From Deroplatys truncata (lineage: Eukaryota; Arthropoda; Insecta; Mantodea; Mantidae), in assembly GCA_030765065.1 (NCBI GenBank), contig CM060986.1, positions 79,725,573 through 79,789,572 on the forward strand: a DNA stretch of 64,000 nt, read 5' to 3'. The notes beneath the pieces were generated by a model. That model worked only from the letters and a program-made list of their open reading frames with translations. It was not told where the DNA came from and made no database searches. Position 1 is the stretch's first letter. Every line of letters starts with the position of its first letter. Both the position numbers and the translations under genes were made by a program. Below are positions 1-11,119 of the stretch, piece by piece.

Positions 1-470
1 ACATGAGAAATAAAACGTGTACCTTTAATTTTCTGACAGTCCTCTTTGTTGTTCACAAGACTTCCTTTTTCGAAATATTCCATGTGTCACCTGATGGACA
101 TAGTTGGAAGTTTGGGATAATTCTTTTTCTTTCTTTCCATTGCTATGTTAGTCACAGAAGTAAATACTTGAATTATGTTTCCGCATTTTGAAATGATGTT
201 TAGGATTCCTTGCTTAATTTCAAATAATTCTTAAGGTAACATTTATGGTAGGTAACATGGATAGATTTAACAGTTTTTATATAAGTACTATAGTATGGTC
301 AGTATTCCCAAATCCCCATCCACTTCAAGTTGTATTTCGTAGTTGTGTAAGGTGCGCCAGTAATGTTGGTTGTATCTGCAGGGGCTTCAAGTGCGGTACA
401 AATGTTAATATCATGAGTTTATACTGTATACACACGTAAAGTGCAGTATGTACTGCAGAAGTAAAATTTG
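1..470. other. No recognisable feature
   Basis: AT-rich sequence with only short chance ORFs. I see no repeat, RNA gene or exon signal I can support. Confidence 0.5.
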
Positions 471-473
471 CAA

Positions 474-528
474 GTAGGATTTCAACTCCGAAGCTTTTCG
501 TTAGAAATCCGCCACTCTAACCACCCGT
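474..528 (-). repeat. tRNA-like SINE head (relic)
   Basis: Read on the minus strand, a box A-like stretch (TGGTTAGAGTGGCGG) is followed about 30 nt later by a box B-like stretch (GAGTTGAAATCC). That is the internal RNA polymerase III promoter layout of a tRNA-derived SINE. The body would extend leftwards but is not clear. The box B core differs from the GTTCGA consensus, so this is a decayed relic and not a tRNA gene. Confidence 0.4.
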
Positions 529-2714
529 ACACAGAGCACAGCAAGTGAATATCTAGTTCAAAGCAGCTACCTAGCACGTAATATACAACTGCCTGATTAA
601 TGAGTAAGGGACGTATTATTAATTTATAACGAAATTTAAAATTCATGTTCAATATAATACTATACGAAGCATACAATTAATAATACACCAACAACATGTC
701 GGTTAGATCGTTGTAATCATGTTACTATACCAAATACACTTGCTTCAAACGCGGCGACAGTGTTAGCAATACCAAAACGTTGTTAAATAAAATAACTGAA
801 ATATAATCAAATGATTGAAAACCTAAAAAAATTAAATTTCAGTGGTGCCTTCCATTTAACAATTTTCAAAATATCCTTAGATTTCCATCTTTGGACTGCT
901 GACACTTGATATTTGTTTTGAAATACCGTATTTTGAATAACCTGTATGTTATGAGATAGCTTTAATTTCATTGGAAGGAATACTACAATTCTACAGAATG
1001 GCGTATTGTTTTTATTAAGTATAAGTTAGAAATAAATAAAATATTACTGCCAGTGGACTTTGAAATATGCAGTATACGTATTTAGTGTGAAATTTTATCC
1101 TGGCTCTTACTAGTCATACAATTTATGTAAAGATAGGTTTTCTGTGTATTGTACAACTGTTTATTAAAATTAACATCATATTTGACAGTTCATCTCAACT
1201 GTTGTATTTTTCTACCCTTATCTACTCTTTTTGAAGAATACGGCAACTATTCTTGTATAGTTTTTTTGGCACCGGAAACACTGATGCTAAGATTATACAC
1301 CCATTCAAACAAAACGCACTAAAATATAGTTCCTCTGCTTTTATTTATACTCTCCACTGCACGATTAAGTAAATATTTGTGGGGAAATAAATAAATAAGT
1401 AATAAACAATAATAATAATAATAAATAGTCACCAAAATACCGTTACGTGTCTTGTAGTAACACACCTGTCATATGTTCACCATTGCTGACGTAATATCTC
1501 ATGCATTTATGAGAAGGGGAGACCAAATGGGAATTGAAAAAAAAAAAATTGGCCCCGGTTTGTTAATTGGAACTTTCTCTTTAATTTGATTTACATTTAA
1601 TCAATGTAAGCACAGTACTTTTATTTTAAATATGCTTTTAAAACTGTGCTGAATCTGCCACTTTTTACTGTGAATTCCGCACCACTTCGCAGAAAAAGCC
1701 TTAACTACTAAACGCTTTGGAGCAGAGAAAAAGTTTAGCCCGTGTTTTATAGGGAATCTTCGACTAGAAATCAGCACTATTGTTAAGTATGGCAGCTTCT
1801 GTGTGCTCAACTTACGTGGGTTCTTCCTTTGCAAATATATATGGAGTTTGTTTTCTCCATTTCTGCTTTGAACAGCTTCTTCTGTGAACGACATTTTCGT
1901 GTGTAAATCACCTGTTCTCTCAGCATTATTGAATATAGCTAAATTAAATTTTAAGGTAATAAAAATAACCTCTAAGTTCTGTTGTGGGTCTGCTTTAGTG
2001 TTAATTACATGGTTGGTTACTTTTTTTTAAAAATAATTAATGATGAATTTTAATGAAAGTGGTGTAATTAGGAAAATAATCCGATCTTAACACGCAAATT
2101 TATTGCATAAAAGCGTATCAGTGAACTTAAGTTATGCATCCACATCCTGTATAGTCTGAAAACTTAAACAATTTCAAAGATAACGGGTCCTGAATGTAGC
2201 AAATGTAACAATGGAGGACTGCTTTTAATATCCCCGAAAGTGTATCCATAGCTGCAATTTGGTCAAACATTTTTAAAACGTTCAAAAATTAGTTTTATGT
2301 CCAAGAAAACTTTTGAATCTTTAGCTTCAATTACATACCACACTTATGCACTCAAGAGCTCTTTAAAGCTTCTGCTTATAACAATTTAAATGCCCAAGAG
2401 CACACCGCCTAACAACGTAATTACTTCTAATACCCTTTACTCGGGCAATTAATACACTTTTGCGGATTAAAATGTTCCATACGTTGTATTGTTCAAGTTT
2501 TCAGCAGAAACTAAGAATCAAATTCAAATATTAGCATGTAGTTTTTGCTACACTTTTAAATTGCTCAAGATAAATTCGACCACTGAGGATGACTTGTTAC
2601 AAAATGGTAATTGAAGGTTTAAATATTTGTTATGAAACCACCAGAAACGTAAAAAAATTACAATGCAATTTTGTGTCTTAATATTTAAATCAAATGTTAG
2701 CATTTTTATTTTTT
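529..2714. other. Anonymous AT-rich DNA
   Basis: No coding region, RNA gene or repeat family recognised. It holds a short (AAT)n run near 1408-1424 and an A-run near 1540. Short ORFs here are not convincing. Confidence 0.5.
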
Positions 2715-4182
2715 AAAAATATGATTTGTTCCATTCACATTGATAGGGTAGACTACAGAGGGGACTCGGCACCGATCCAGAGTGGAGAAGGTACCTACGT
2801 CCCACGAGAGGTCGTCCCCGGAAGGAAGTATGAGGCCAAAGGAGACACCGAGCGGCCGAAACCAGGAGCGACGGCACAGCAATCACAGGATCCCTAAGTT
2901 TCCAGATAGAGACGGTAGACGGACAGCAGACCGGGGACCCCACCTCACTCCACACACACGGGCTCCAGTGCACCTCAAGGGGGTTTGGATTCCCCGGCAG
3001 CCAGCCGAAAGCCAAGAGACGGAGAGAGAGACAAAGAGAATCCTTTTTCCCGGCCACGCTGCACCGAAACACCATCGCCGACACTTCCGGCCCTGAAAGA
3101 GACCAACGGCATGAAGGATGAATGTATTGAAGAATGAAACGAAATGGACGGGCAGGAAATTCGGGGGATGAAAGAAACCACTTCAGGATTTGCCTGACGA
3201 TCCGGGAAAACCCCCAAAAAAACCATGGGTCGGAGTGGGCGGTCGCAGGGTTCGATCCCGGGACCTTCTGAATGCGGCCCATGGACGTTGCCGCCTGAGC
3301 CATCCTTCTCGGTTCCATTCATGTATTTGTATACCCTCTGTCATTTATTAGAGGTATACAAACTATTCCTATAAAAGTTAATTTTTCTATCTACTTCATT
3401 TTAATAAAGATAAACCTTTTTAGAAATTGCTACATTATAGATCACATTACAGACAAACAGAAATAGTGATAGACAAATGTTTAAGAACTGGACGCTATAC
3501 TAACCTTAAAATTCCGTACGGTTTCCATGCAATCGCGATAAACAACTGAATGTAGAAAGGGCTTTAAAACAATGCCGAAGTTTTGAGCAATCCTAACGAT
3601 TAATAGCGGATATCTCGAAAATGGTTTATGGCACAGAAAAAGTAATTTGGAACAAATTGCGTGTTTTATGGAGATTTATATTTTTTGTGTAGTAAGTTTT
3701 CGTCTGTCGCTTAACGTTTACTAGATATGCAAGATTACAAAAAATTTCTTTTGAATGAAGAGGACTTCACAGTGTTTCCAGAAAATTCAAGATAAGCGTT
3801 TTATTTGTCATGTAAATATGTGTTTATATATGACATTTTAATTAAAAAGTTATAGCCATTTTGAGAAAATCAACATTTTCGAAACATTTTCAATGTAAAG
3901 GGTAGTTTGGAGTTGTGGGATTTTCTTAAAAATCTTCGAGTAGCATCTTTAGAAGATACTGAATTTACATACCAAGTTTGATATTTAACCGACTTTTCGT
4001 TTTTGAGTTATGCTGTTCACACACAAACTCACCCACCCAACCACCCACCCTTTTACTAAAATGATTTGTTTGGTTTAAGGGAGTCTCACTGTGCATTTTT
4101 GTTGAAATATCGGAATAAATTTTTGTGTGGAATGCAATACTTCCTGTAGTTACTCTAGGTAAGCAGTAGAGAAAGAAAAAAT
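2715..4182 (+). repeat. R-family repeat copy, split by a SINE
   Basis: The head of the R repeat (AATATGATTTGTTCCATTCA, diverged from AATCTGATGTGTTACATTCA) lies at 2717-2740. The rest resumes at 3312 and runs to the tail AGTAGAGAAAG at about 4165-4175. The two parts are separated by a tRNA-derived SINE. Conserved R landmarks are the 'ATCTCGAAAATGGTTTA' block (about 3611), the 'TTTTTGTGTAGTA' block (about 3681) and the 'GTTATGCTGTTCAC' block (4006-4020), followed by a degraded CA/CCCA tract. No protein is encoded. The family is compared across copies in the findings. Confidence 0.75.
2744..3311 (-). mobile_element. tRNA-derived SINE (family S3), inserted in R
   Basis: On the minus strand the right end starts with a tRNA-like promoter: box A TGGCTCAGGCGGCAAC, then box B GGGATCGAACCC, followed by a GC-rich body of about 500 bp. 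The flanks carry a similar direct repeat, GTTCCATTCA plus diverged bases, at 2728-2743 and 3312-3327. This is the expected target-site duplication of LINE-driven retroposition. The R repeat is interrupted at this point, so the SINE is younger than this R copy. At about 570 bp it is long for a SINE. Two overlapping open frames (about 2713-3322) reflect GC-rich composition and are not taken as genes. Confidence 0.65.
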
Positions 4183-5600
4183 CGCAATTCTGCATGGTGT
4201 GAACATCTGATTAATTAGCATAATAAGTAAAATTCAATTTTTAAAACAATATTTAAGATATCTGCATGAAGTTTAAAACACATATTAATGGTGGTAGAAC
4301 ATGTGACAAAATTTAGAAATCATTTAGATAAAAACTGCAAGATTTAGAAATTTCATCTTTGAGTAATCTAAGATCCCAAGCAACACTATTCATGCCAATT
4401 ACTCTGATCAGCTGGAGCATTCTTGTATGATTTGTTGCTATTCTCCGGAAGACGTTACCAGTAATTTTAAACATAAAATATGAAGCTCAGATTACAGTCC
4501 ACAGCAAAGTGACATAAATAAACAGAGAAAGTGATTACAATGGATGTTGCGGAAAGAAGTATCGATGTCCAGGAAAATGAAGTGTCTGAAGGCAAAAGTA
4601 AATCATCGGAGAAGCGAAGGCGGGCGCCATAACTCAGGTCGAATCTGATGAAAGCCAGAGCAGGAGGTCAGATTTCCGGTCTGAAAGAGTTTGCCCGTTT
4701 TGGGGACCACTATCTTTCACCGGACAGCGACAAAATTGCGATGTGCACGAACTTTTGTGTCTTCCTTCACGGTTTTTCGTCCAATCTAATGCAGGAAAAA
4801 GGTAGTGGCGGATCCAGCGTGCTGCCACCTTTTACACAATTCCCTTATGCTTTAAACCTTTTACACATCACATGCTCACCACATTTTCGTATAATCTCTC
4901 CCCTAATGCCGAGTAGATAGCTATAGCATAGAATTTAAAAATTCATTTTAACTTCTTAAACAAGGACAACTTCTTTAAGTTAGTTTACTGGATGCTATTT
5001 TGGAACACACGCACAAGAAAGCTCTTAGGGATACCTAAAACAACCAGAGAGTTTAGAACCTTGAGTATAAACATTCACTTAATATTTAAAAATCTGTGGC
5101 TGGATACACACAAACACATCAAATCATCCTATGCGTCAAGACTAGCTGCAAACCATTCTGTTCGGCCAGCCATTACCCAGATATATTACGGTTGCATACT
5201 AGTGTAAGCAATAGGGGCTATTCTATGAACTATTCACAAGCGAAGGACCTTAACTGAAAAGGCCAGACTTATATCTAATCCGATAAACAGATAGATGTTT
5301 CGTCGACAAAACATTGTAAAAGTCATTCCGCTAGTCGTTTCGCCTGTTGCGAGATATCGTGATTCGAACATGCACTTATTCCAGTTGATGCAGTAATTTG
5401 TATCTCAAATTACTTAAATGTAAATAATGATTGTAATATGAATATGCATTTTTATGTGACATTGATTTGAGATGTTTATTGATTGTAATTATTGTTGAGA
5501 AGTAAGTTTATACTGCCTTACTGAAACTGACAATAATAGCGTGCAATAATGCAGCGAGGGGGTGAGCTGTTTATCATTATTGGAAACGAGGAAGTTACGT
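4183..5600. other. No recognisable gene
   Basis: Short ORFs at 4634-4920 and 4992-5207 do not resemble any family I know. Base composition near 4540-4830 is less AT-rich than the surroundings, so an old mobile-element or exon fragment is possible, but no splice pair or motif supports it. Confidence 0.4.
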
Positions 5601-5602
5601 AA

Positions 5603-6400
5603 TGTTGGCGCGTTTTTCTTTTAGAATATTCTGGAACATTTCCCTAGAGCATATGTATTCATAATTTTCATTGGATATAAAAATAGACGCTAATGTTGGC
5701 GCGTTTTATTAGCCAATTGCAGCTCAGTTATAATCTTTAGGCATATCGGTGTGTAGGAGTATAAATAGAAGCCAAGTCAGAGGTAGATCGCCCCCAGTTC
5801 ATCGAAAATCTCAATACATTACACGTCGCCTTCAGTCTGTCAGTTCGTCGAAAATATTTGTATGATACATGTCGCCTTTACTCCAGCAGAAATATTACAC
5901 TTCGGCTATCGATTCACAAGTTACGCGTAGCAGAATTATAAAAAATCTAAAGTGTTGTAAAGTTAATTATACAAAAAGTTGAAGTACGCGAATTAAAAGT
6001 GATCAGTAAGAAGTTGTTATAACAGTTTCAGTTTGGCGAGTGTCAAGATCAATGTGTAAATGTGATAGTAAATGTGTTCGACAATAAAAGTGTAAAACAA
6101 ATTCTTTCATCAGTGTTATTTTTGGATAAGAGACTCCCTTCCGTTTACACAACCTGTATAAAGAGAAGTGCTTGACCAAAAGATAATAGCTAGCCGGAGG
6201 ACAGAGAACCAAAATTAAATAAAATAACAGTAGCATGCTTTCAAACAAAAACAAATACTGCCGCAAATTGCTAACACCAGATGGAGCTAACAAACCTAAC
6301 AAATGAATCACGTCACAAGATGGCTTCAACGCGTGAAGTAAACACAAATACACAAACATTATAAGTAATACCACCGCAAATTGACTCCCAACGTAGGGCT
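5603..6400 (+). repeat. Candidate LTR-like promoter region
   Basis: TGTTGGCGCG occurs twice, at 5603 and 5694. A clean TATAAATA lies at 5760-5767, and an AATAAA polyadenylation signal at about 6083-6088. At 6253-6281 and 6365-6395 two similar blocks read CCGCAAATTG... and CCGCAAATTGACTCCCAACGT. These resemble an LTR end (CA), a 3-nt spacer and a tRNA primer-binding site. Together this suggests a solo or broken LTR in the plus orientation. Neither boundary nor any target-site duplication could be fixed, so this is inference. Confidence 0.3.
5760..5767 (+). promoter_or_regulatory. TATA box candidate
   Basis: TATAAATA with a possible initiator (TCAGAG) about 20 nt downstream, inside the LTR-like region. 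Activity is not established. Confidence 0.3.
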
Positions 6401-6723
6401 CAATAAACAACAAAATAAATAAATAAAACATTTAAACCACTCTCACAGTATTACGAACACGTAAGACGTACAGCAGAGGCACAAGATATTACGAACAACA
6501 CATTGCTCCTTTTGGATTATAGTAGTGGACAGACTGATATCGCCATCATTAATGACGTGCAAATAAGAATGTTACGCAACAAGAGAGTTGTGATTCAAAT
6601 CATTCCTCAAAAAACAAGATCCATTCCATCCCTCGACTATATTGTGAAAAGTTCTTGGCCTTGCAGTGAAAGACTGCATTTTCTAGGACAAAATGCACTT
6701 ATTATTTTATGTAGTCCCCAGGT
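6401..6723. other. Region beyond mariner 3' end; nothing else clear
   Basis: Probably includes the 3' untranslated end of the minus-strand mariner relic (up to about 6723). A terminal inverted repeat could not be matched confidently. Confidence 0.35.
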
Positions 6724-6998
6724 CTATGTACTTTGTCCAACGTTTTCCAGTGAGCAGATTCCATCCCTGAATGTGATGCTGGAAGGTCTGCAAAATACGT
6801 ATCTACGGTTGTCAAAGTTTTCATTGGATGCAAAATGTTTTCCAGCAACACATTTCTTTAAATGTGGAAATTGGTGCAAGTCAGAGTGTGCCAAATCTGG
6901 TGGGTAGAGTAGATGTTCCAACAATTCGTACTCCAAGTCCCTCAGTTTTCCCATTGCCAAGTATCTTTGTGAACAGATGTGAAGATTGTAGTTCCTGC
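6724..6998 (-). pseudogene. Mariner transposase, C-terminal part (broken)
   Basis: The minus strand encodes a mariner-type C-terminus: GKLRDLEYELLEH, then a degenerate PPDLAHSD block (the third catalytic Asp of the DD34D triad lies in the usual SPDLAPSD motif), then FPHLKKCVAGKHFASNE and FRDGICSLE near the end. It is the continuation of the transposase at 7981-8718, and an LTR insertion separates the two. The join falls at the second catalytic Asp codon region. Frameshifts and substitutions make it non-functional. The mauritiana-type subfamily is my best guess. Confidence 0.8.
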
Positions 6999-7018
6999 CC
7001 CACGTATGGATGCCAATT

Positions 7019-7071
7019 TGAGAAGATGTTTTGTTATGTTATTTATTAGCACCACGCTTTGGGCGTCAATT
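7019..7071 (-). repeat. Duplicated LTR-end / primer-binding-like segment
   Basis: Read on the minus strand, CTCA-AAT-TGACGCCCAAAGCGTGG (7054-7074) is followed about 50 nt later by CTCA-AAT-TGGCATCCATACGTGGGG (7001-7022). Both have the form LTR end, 3-nt spacer, 18-nt primer-binding-like sequence. The LTR edge is therefore duplicated or the site is composite. The mariner sequence resumes only a few nucleotides beyond the second site. Confidence 0.4.
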
Positions 7072-7980
7072 TGAGGTAGTTTGTATTGAAGGAGTTGTAT
7101 TATATTTCAACTGTTGGAGAGCCGAACTTGTAGTAGTTGCAACCGCACGTATAGTAAACAGTTTCCGGTAGCCTTCGCCCCAAATGTGCTTTCAGGTGGC
7201 CTTTGCCCCAAGTTTAAAAATATTAACTTTGTAATTTGACTGCTTCTTTAGATATTATATTTATGTTTGCCTCGGCTGCGTCAGTATTTATTTTAGAGAC
7301 ATGGATATCTTGGCAGGGTTTTGGTGCGACAAGAATCTGTGGCTTACACAGATTATAATTTTACTTCACTCCTTTTATTAATACTTGATATGATTTAAAT
7401 AACACTTCACTGATATAGAGCTGTGAGATGTTTTTATTAAATACTTGCACTTTTTTTAAACACATTTATTTTTCGTTTCACACGAATACGTATTAAATCT
7501 CCCGAGGACACATCTTGCATCCGGTTACAATCACTGTCTGCAGGCAATTGAACTCTAAATTTGTAAAATTTTCTCCTTTTCAGTTTCTGATTGGCTAATC
7601 GTACTCCAATAGAATACCTTCATTTAACTAAAACTTTTTTTGGTTGTTGATTGGCTATTTTTAAACTGTCTCAAAATTTACATTATTGCTGCTCTAATAA
7701 TGACTAGTAGCATTTAAACTTCCTTACTCATTATTGCCTCAAGGTTACCTCATTGTTAGCAACTTTTAACTTATTATTCTCACAGCTCCTACATTATTAA
7801 ATTACGTAATATAGTCACATAACATTATTACACATGGATACAATAATATAAGCATATGCAATGACTGTTACATACATTTTACTAATTATTACACACTTAT
7901 TGCTTCAAGGCAGGCTGCTATTGAATTTACATATTATATAATTAGACTGAAATTATTTAAGTGTTAAAAATACTGCCTCA
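7072..7980 (-). mobile_element. LTR inserted in mariner
   Basis: A 909-bp segment on the minus strand starts TGAGGCAG and ends CTACCTCA, giving TG...CA ends with short matching terminal inverted bases. A second copy in the same orientation lies at 63099-63996, with shared blocks such as GGAGCCGAACTTGT, GGTAGCCTTCGCCCCAAG, TTTGCCTCGGCTGCGTCAGTATT and ATTGCCTCAAGGTTACCTCATTG. No gag or pol accompanies it. Flanking bases GTAGT (left, about 6990-6994) and GTTGT (7981-7985) may be a diverged 5-bp target duplication. It splits the mariner transposase, so it is the younger insertion. Confidence 0.65.
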
Positions 7981-8718
7981 GTTGTCCTAATGAAAGATGA
8001 CAAGGCCTCTACCCAAGTATTTTTTCATCCAGTTGGTTTAGGAGACTTGCGTAGCATTTTTCAGTTATTGTTGTTCCCTGTTGAAGGTAATCAATGAGAA
8101 GAATCCCTTTTGCACCCCAGAACACACTTGCCATGACCTTTCCAGCAGATGAAATTCACTTCACCTTCTTTGGTGCAAAGCAGCCAGCTTCCACCCACTG
8201 CTTCGACTGGTGTTTCGTTTCTGATGTGTAGTGGTAGAACCACATATCATCCACAATAACAAATCTGGGCACATAATCAGTTACATTCTTTTTAAACGGT
8301 TCAACCTTTGCTGTGAAAGTCGTTTTCGCATTTGCTTTCCGTAGGCATTCAACAAACGCGGCACCCCCCCCCCAGCACAAAGTTTTCTTATCTTTAATGC
8401 ATTATGTAAAATGTACCTTACACATTCTTCTGATATAACTATGGCGTCAGCTATTTCATGCACCTTTAATCGCCGATCGTCCAATATCACATCATGTACT
8501 TTCTCGTCTTTTTCCTCAGTTGTTGCAGTTTTGGGGCGTCCTTCGCGTGATAATCATCTAGAAAAGTACGGCTACGTTTAAATTCTCATTTCTTAACTGT
8601 TGAAAATGAAGGAGTAGACTTCTTATAAACCTTCAGCAAAATTTGGCTGGATATTCGTTGGAGATAAACCATTCAGAACAAAGAATTTTATGATTGCATG
8701 GTGTTCCAGTTTCTCCAT
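7981..8718 (-). pseudogene. Mariner transposase, N-terminal and central part (broken)
   Basis: On the minus strand the start codon at 8718 opens MEKLEHHAIIKFFVLNG, the usual mariner beginning. Stops and frameshifts follow (about 8570-8660). Next come the linker REGRPKTATTEE, the helix-turn-helix DRRLKVHEIADA...SEECVRYILH (about 8410-8490) and the first catalytic Asp in VIVDDMWFYHYTSETK (about 8220-8260). ASLLNQLDEK follows near 8010-8040. The frame stops at the LTR junction next to the second catalytic Asp codon. The order and spacing fit a full mariner of about 345 codons broken by insertion and point decay. Function is lost. Confidence 0.85.
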
Positions 8719-9387
8719 TTTAAGGAACACAAACATGCCTACTACTATTAAGTAACAGCGATAGAAACAAAACTATTCAGTAGACCAAGTTGAAACTTGC
8801 CTTTCATCATTACGAAACTTGTACCAATATGCTGCATGATAGAGTTTTATAATGACATTGCATTCTGTTGTGTACCATCAATTCGGTTTACCAATCTTTA
8901 AAGATTTTCTGATATATGCATGGCAATAGTGTGGGTACATTACTTAAAAACAGGGGCTTATGTGAAGCTAAAAGTGAAAAATACGGCAGTTGTGAAGTGT
9001 TAGTACTGTTCCAGAATGCTGTGTCCAAACCACTTTTGTTTCAAATCCACATTGTCACCAATAAGAACAGCGATAAAGATTGCCCTAACTATAAAACATT
9101 CATGTGTAAAAGTTACAAATGGATCTATTGTGTTAGTATGATAGGATAAACGTCGGGTATAGTCTATAGTCAGAGTGCACACCAGAGAGGTATATCTACA
9201 TTTGCAGTAAATTTTTGTGAATAAGTTTTATATAACTAAGCACATTCTTCCATTTAAACTAGGAATGTTAGTATTCCTAGTTTAAATGTTACTAAAATTT
9301 AAAATAAAAGCTTAAATAACGACGTTTTTTGACAAAAAATTCAAATTGTTAAACAAATCCTTTTATAAAAGAGAAAACACTAAAATA
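8719..9387. other. Mariner 5' flank and anonymous DNA
   Basis: The first ~170 bp are probably the mariner 5' untranslated region and inverted repeat. The rest is AT-rich and unassigned, apart from the hairpin at 9251-9288. Confidence 0.4.
9251..9288. repeat. Perfect 16-bp-arm palindrome
   Basis: Arms CATTTAAACTAGGAAT (9251-9266) and ATTCCTAGTTTAAATG (9273-9288) are exact reverse complements around a 6-nt loop. There is no adjacent T-run or gene to suggest a terminator. Confidence 0.7.
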
Positions 9388-10270
9388 AAAAATCTGATGT
9401 GTTACACTCACATGACTTTCTCTACTCTTGTACAATCTATTTTTACAAACGCCTATTCTCCATATGCTTCATGTTAATCGAGATATCGAGATGTCAATCT
9501 TATTGGTAATTTTCTTGTAGATGCAAGGGGAATATGGTAGGTTATAAGCGATAGTCAAATATTTTAACGCTGGTTGCTATGTGGCGCATTTCATTCTCTT
9601 TGCATGTCCAGGACATAAAAAAAATGAATAACGAATTTGAGAAAAAGTATAAGTATTGAAATATTTAAGGAAATAACAAGCAATATCTCGAAAACGGTTC
9701 ACTCAACAAAAGAAATGTATATGACATAAGTTGTGTATTTTAACGCGATCTACATTTTTGTGTAGTAAAATTCTGTCTATCTCTTACGGTTTACCAGTTA
9801 TGCAAAAGTCGTTCACAATGAAGAATACTTTTGGAGACATTCCCAGAAAATTCGAGATATACATTTCATTTCTCATGACATTATCTTAAACATATGATAT
9901 TTTCATCAAAATCGTTAGAGCCATTTTTGAGAAAATTAAAATTGTCGAAAAATGTTCCATGTAAAGGGTAGTCTGAGGTGGGGGGATTTTCTTGAAAACC
10001 TTCGTGTCGCATCTCTGGAAGATACTGAACCTAAATACCAAGTTTGGTGTTTATCCGACTGTTCGTTTTTGAGTTATGCTGTTCACAGACACACACACAC
10101 ACACACAGACACACACACACACACAGACACACACACGGACATGTTTCCAAAAATGCTTTTTTGGATTCAGTGGGTCTCAAAACATATATTTCCGGTGAAA
10201 TCTCGGTATCGAATTTTTGGGTGGAATGCAATACTTCCCCTACTTACTATACGTAGTAGAGAAAGTAAAA
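9388..10270 (+). repeat. R-family repeat, near full-length copy
   Basis: Runs from the head AATCTGATGTGTTACACTCA to the tail TACGTAGTAGAGAAAGTAAAA. It shows all R landmarks in order: head ACTTTCTCTACT (9415-9426), 'GTTAATCGAGATAT', 'ATATCTCGAAAACGGTTCAC', 'TTTTTGTGTAGTA', 'GAGACATTCCCAGAAAATTC', 'CCATGTAAAGGGTAGTCTG', 'GTTATGCTGTTCACAGA', a CA/GACA tract (10082-10140), 'CCGGTGAAATCTCGGTATCG' and the palindromic tail. It is noncoding; open frames across the CA tract are repeat artefacts. Confidence 0.85.
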
Positions 10271-10912
10271 ATGAATAACGAATTTGAGAAAAAGTATAAG
10301 TATTGGAAAATTTAAGGAAATAACAAGCAATATCTCGAAAACGGTTCACTCAACAAATAAAATGTATATGATATAAGTTATGTATTTTAACGCGATCTAC
10401 ATTTTTTGTGTAGTAAAATTTTGTCTATCTCTTATGGTTTACCAGTTATGCAAAAGTCGTTCATAATGAAGAATACTTTTGGAGACATTCCCAGAAATTT
10501 CGAGATATACATTTCATTTCTCATGACATTATCTTAAACATATGATATTTTCATCAAAATCGTTAGAGCCATTTTTGAGAAAATTAAAATTTTCGAAAAA
10601 TGTTCCATGTAAAGGGTAGTCTGGGGTGGGGGGATTTTCTTGAAAATCTTCGTGTCGCATCTCTGGAAGATACTGAACGTAAATACCAAGTTTGGTGTTT
10701 ATCCGACTGTTAGTTTTTGAGTTATGGTGTTCACAGACACACACACACAGACACACACACACACAGACACACACACGGACATGTTTCCAAAAATGCTTTT
10801 TTTGGATTCAGGAGGTCTCAAAACATGTATTTCCGGTGAAATCTCGGTATCGAATTTTTGGGTGGAATGCAATACTTCCCCTACTTACTATACGTAGTAG
10901 AGAAAGTAAAAA
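10270..10912 (+). repeat. R-family tandem partial duplicate
   Basis: Repeats 9623-10269 with few differences; the period is about 647 bp. The unit starts at AATGAATAACGAATTTGAGAAAAAG and ends at the same tail. The junction falls where tail A-run plus ATG matches the internal AAAAATGAATAACG, which suggests recombination or slippage at a microhomology. Confidence 0.85.
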
Positions 10913-11119
10913 TGTCGTTCTAAATAATTTCAGTATCCCCTCGTATAAGAACAGTGATGAGATAACCTAGAAATGAATTAAAAACATGTATGTATTTGTT
11001 CCATGCTCTTGTTTGAAGAACGCTAAAAGAAATTTAAGAAAATTGTTTTGAAGACAGTTTTAAAAAGCTGTAGCATTAACGCTTTTGAATTCTCAGATTA
11101 TGTATACAAACTTCACGGT
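10913..11119. other. Anonymous spacer between R copies
   Basis: Short AT-rich stretch without a recognised feature. Confidence 0.4.

Noticed and set aside
2713..3322. 201-codon and 115-codon minus open frames
   Set aside because: They overlap a GC-rich SINE in different frames and no protein family is recognisable.
6003..6431. 142-codon minus frame rich in hydrophobic residues
   Set aside because: It overlaps the LTR-like region, has low-complexity Leu/Phe-rich content from T-rich DNA and no start or splice context.
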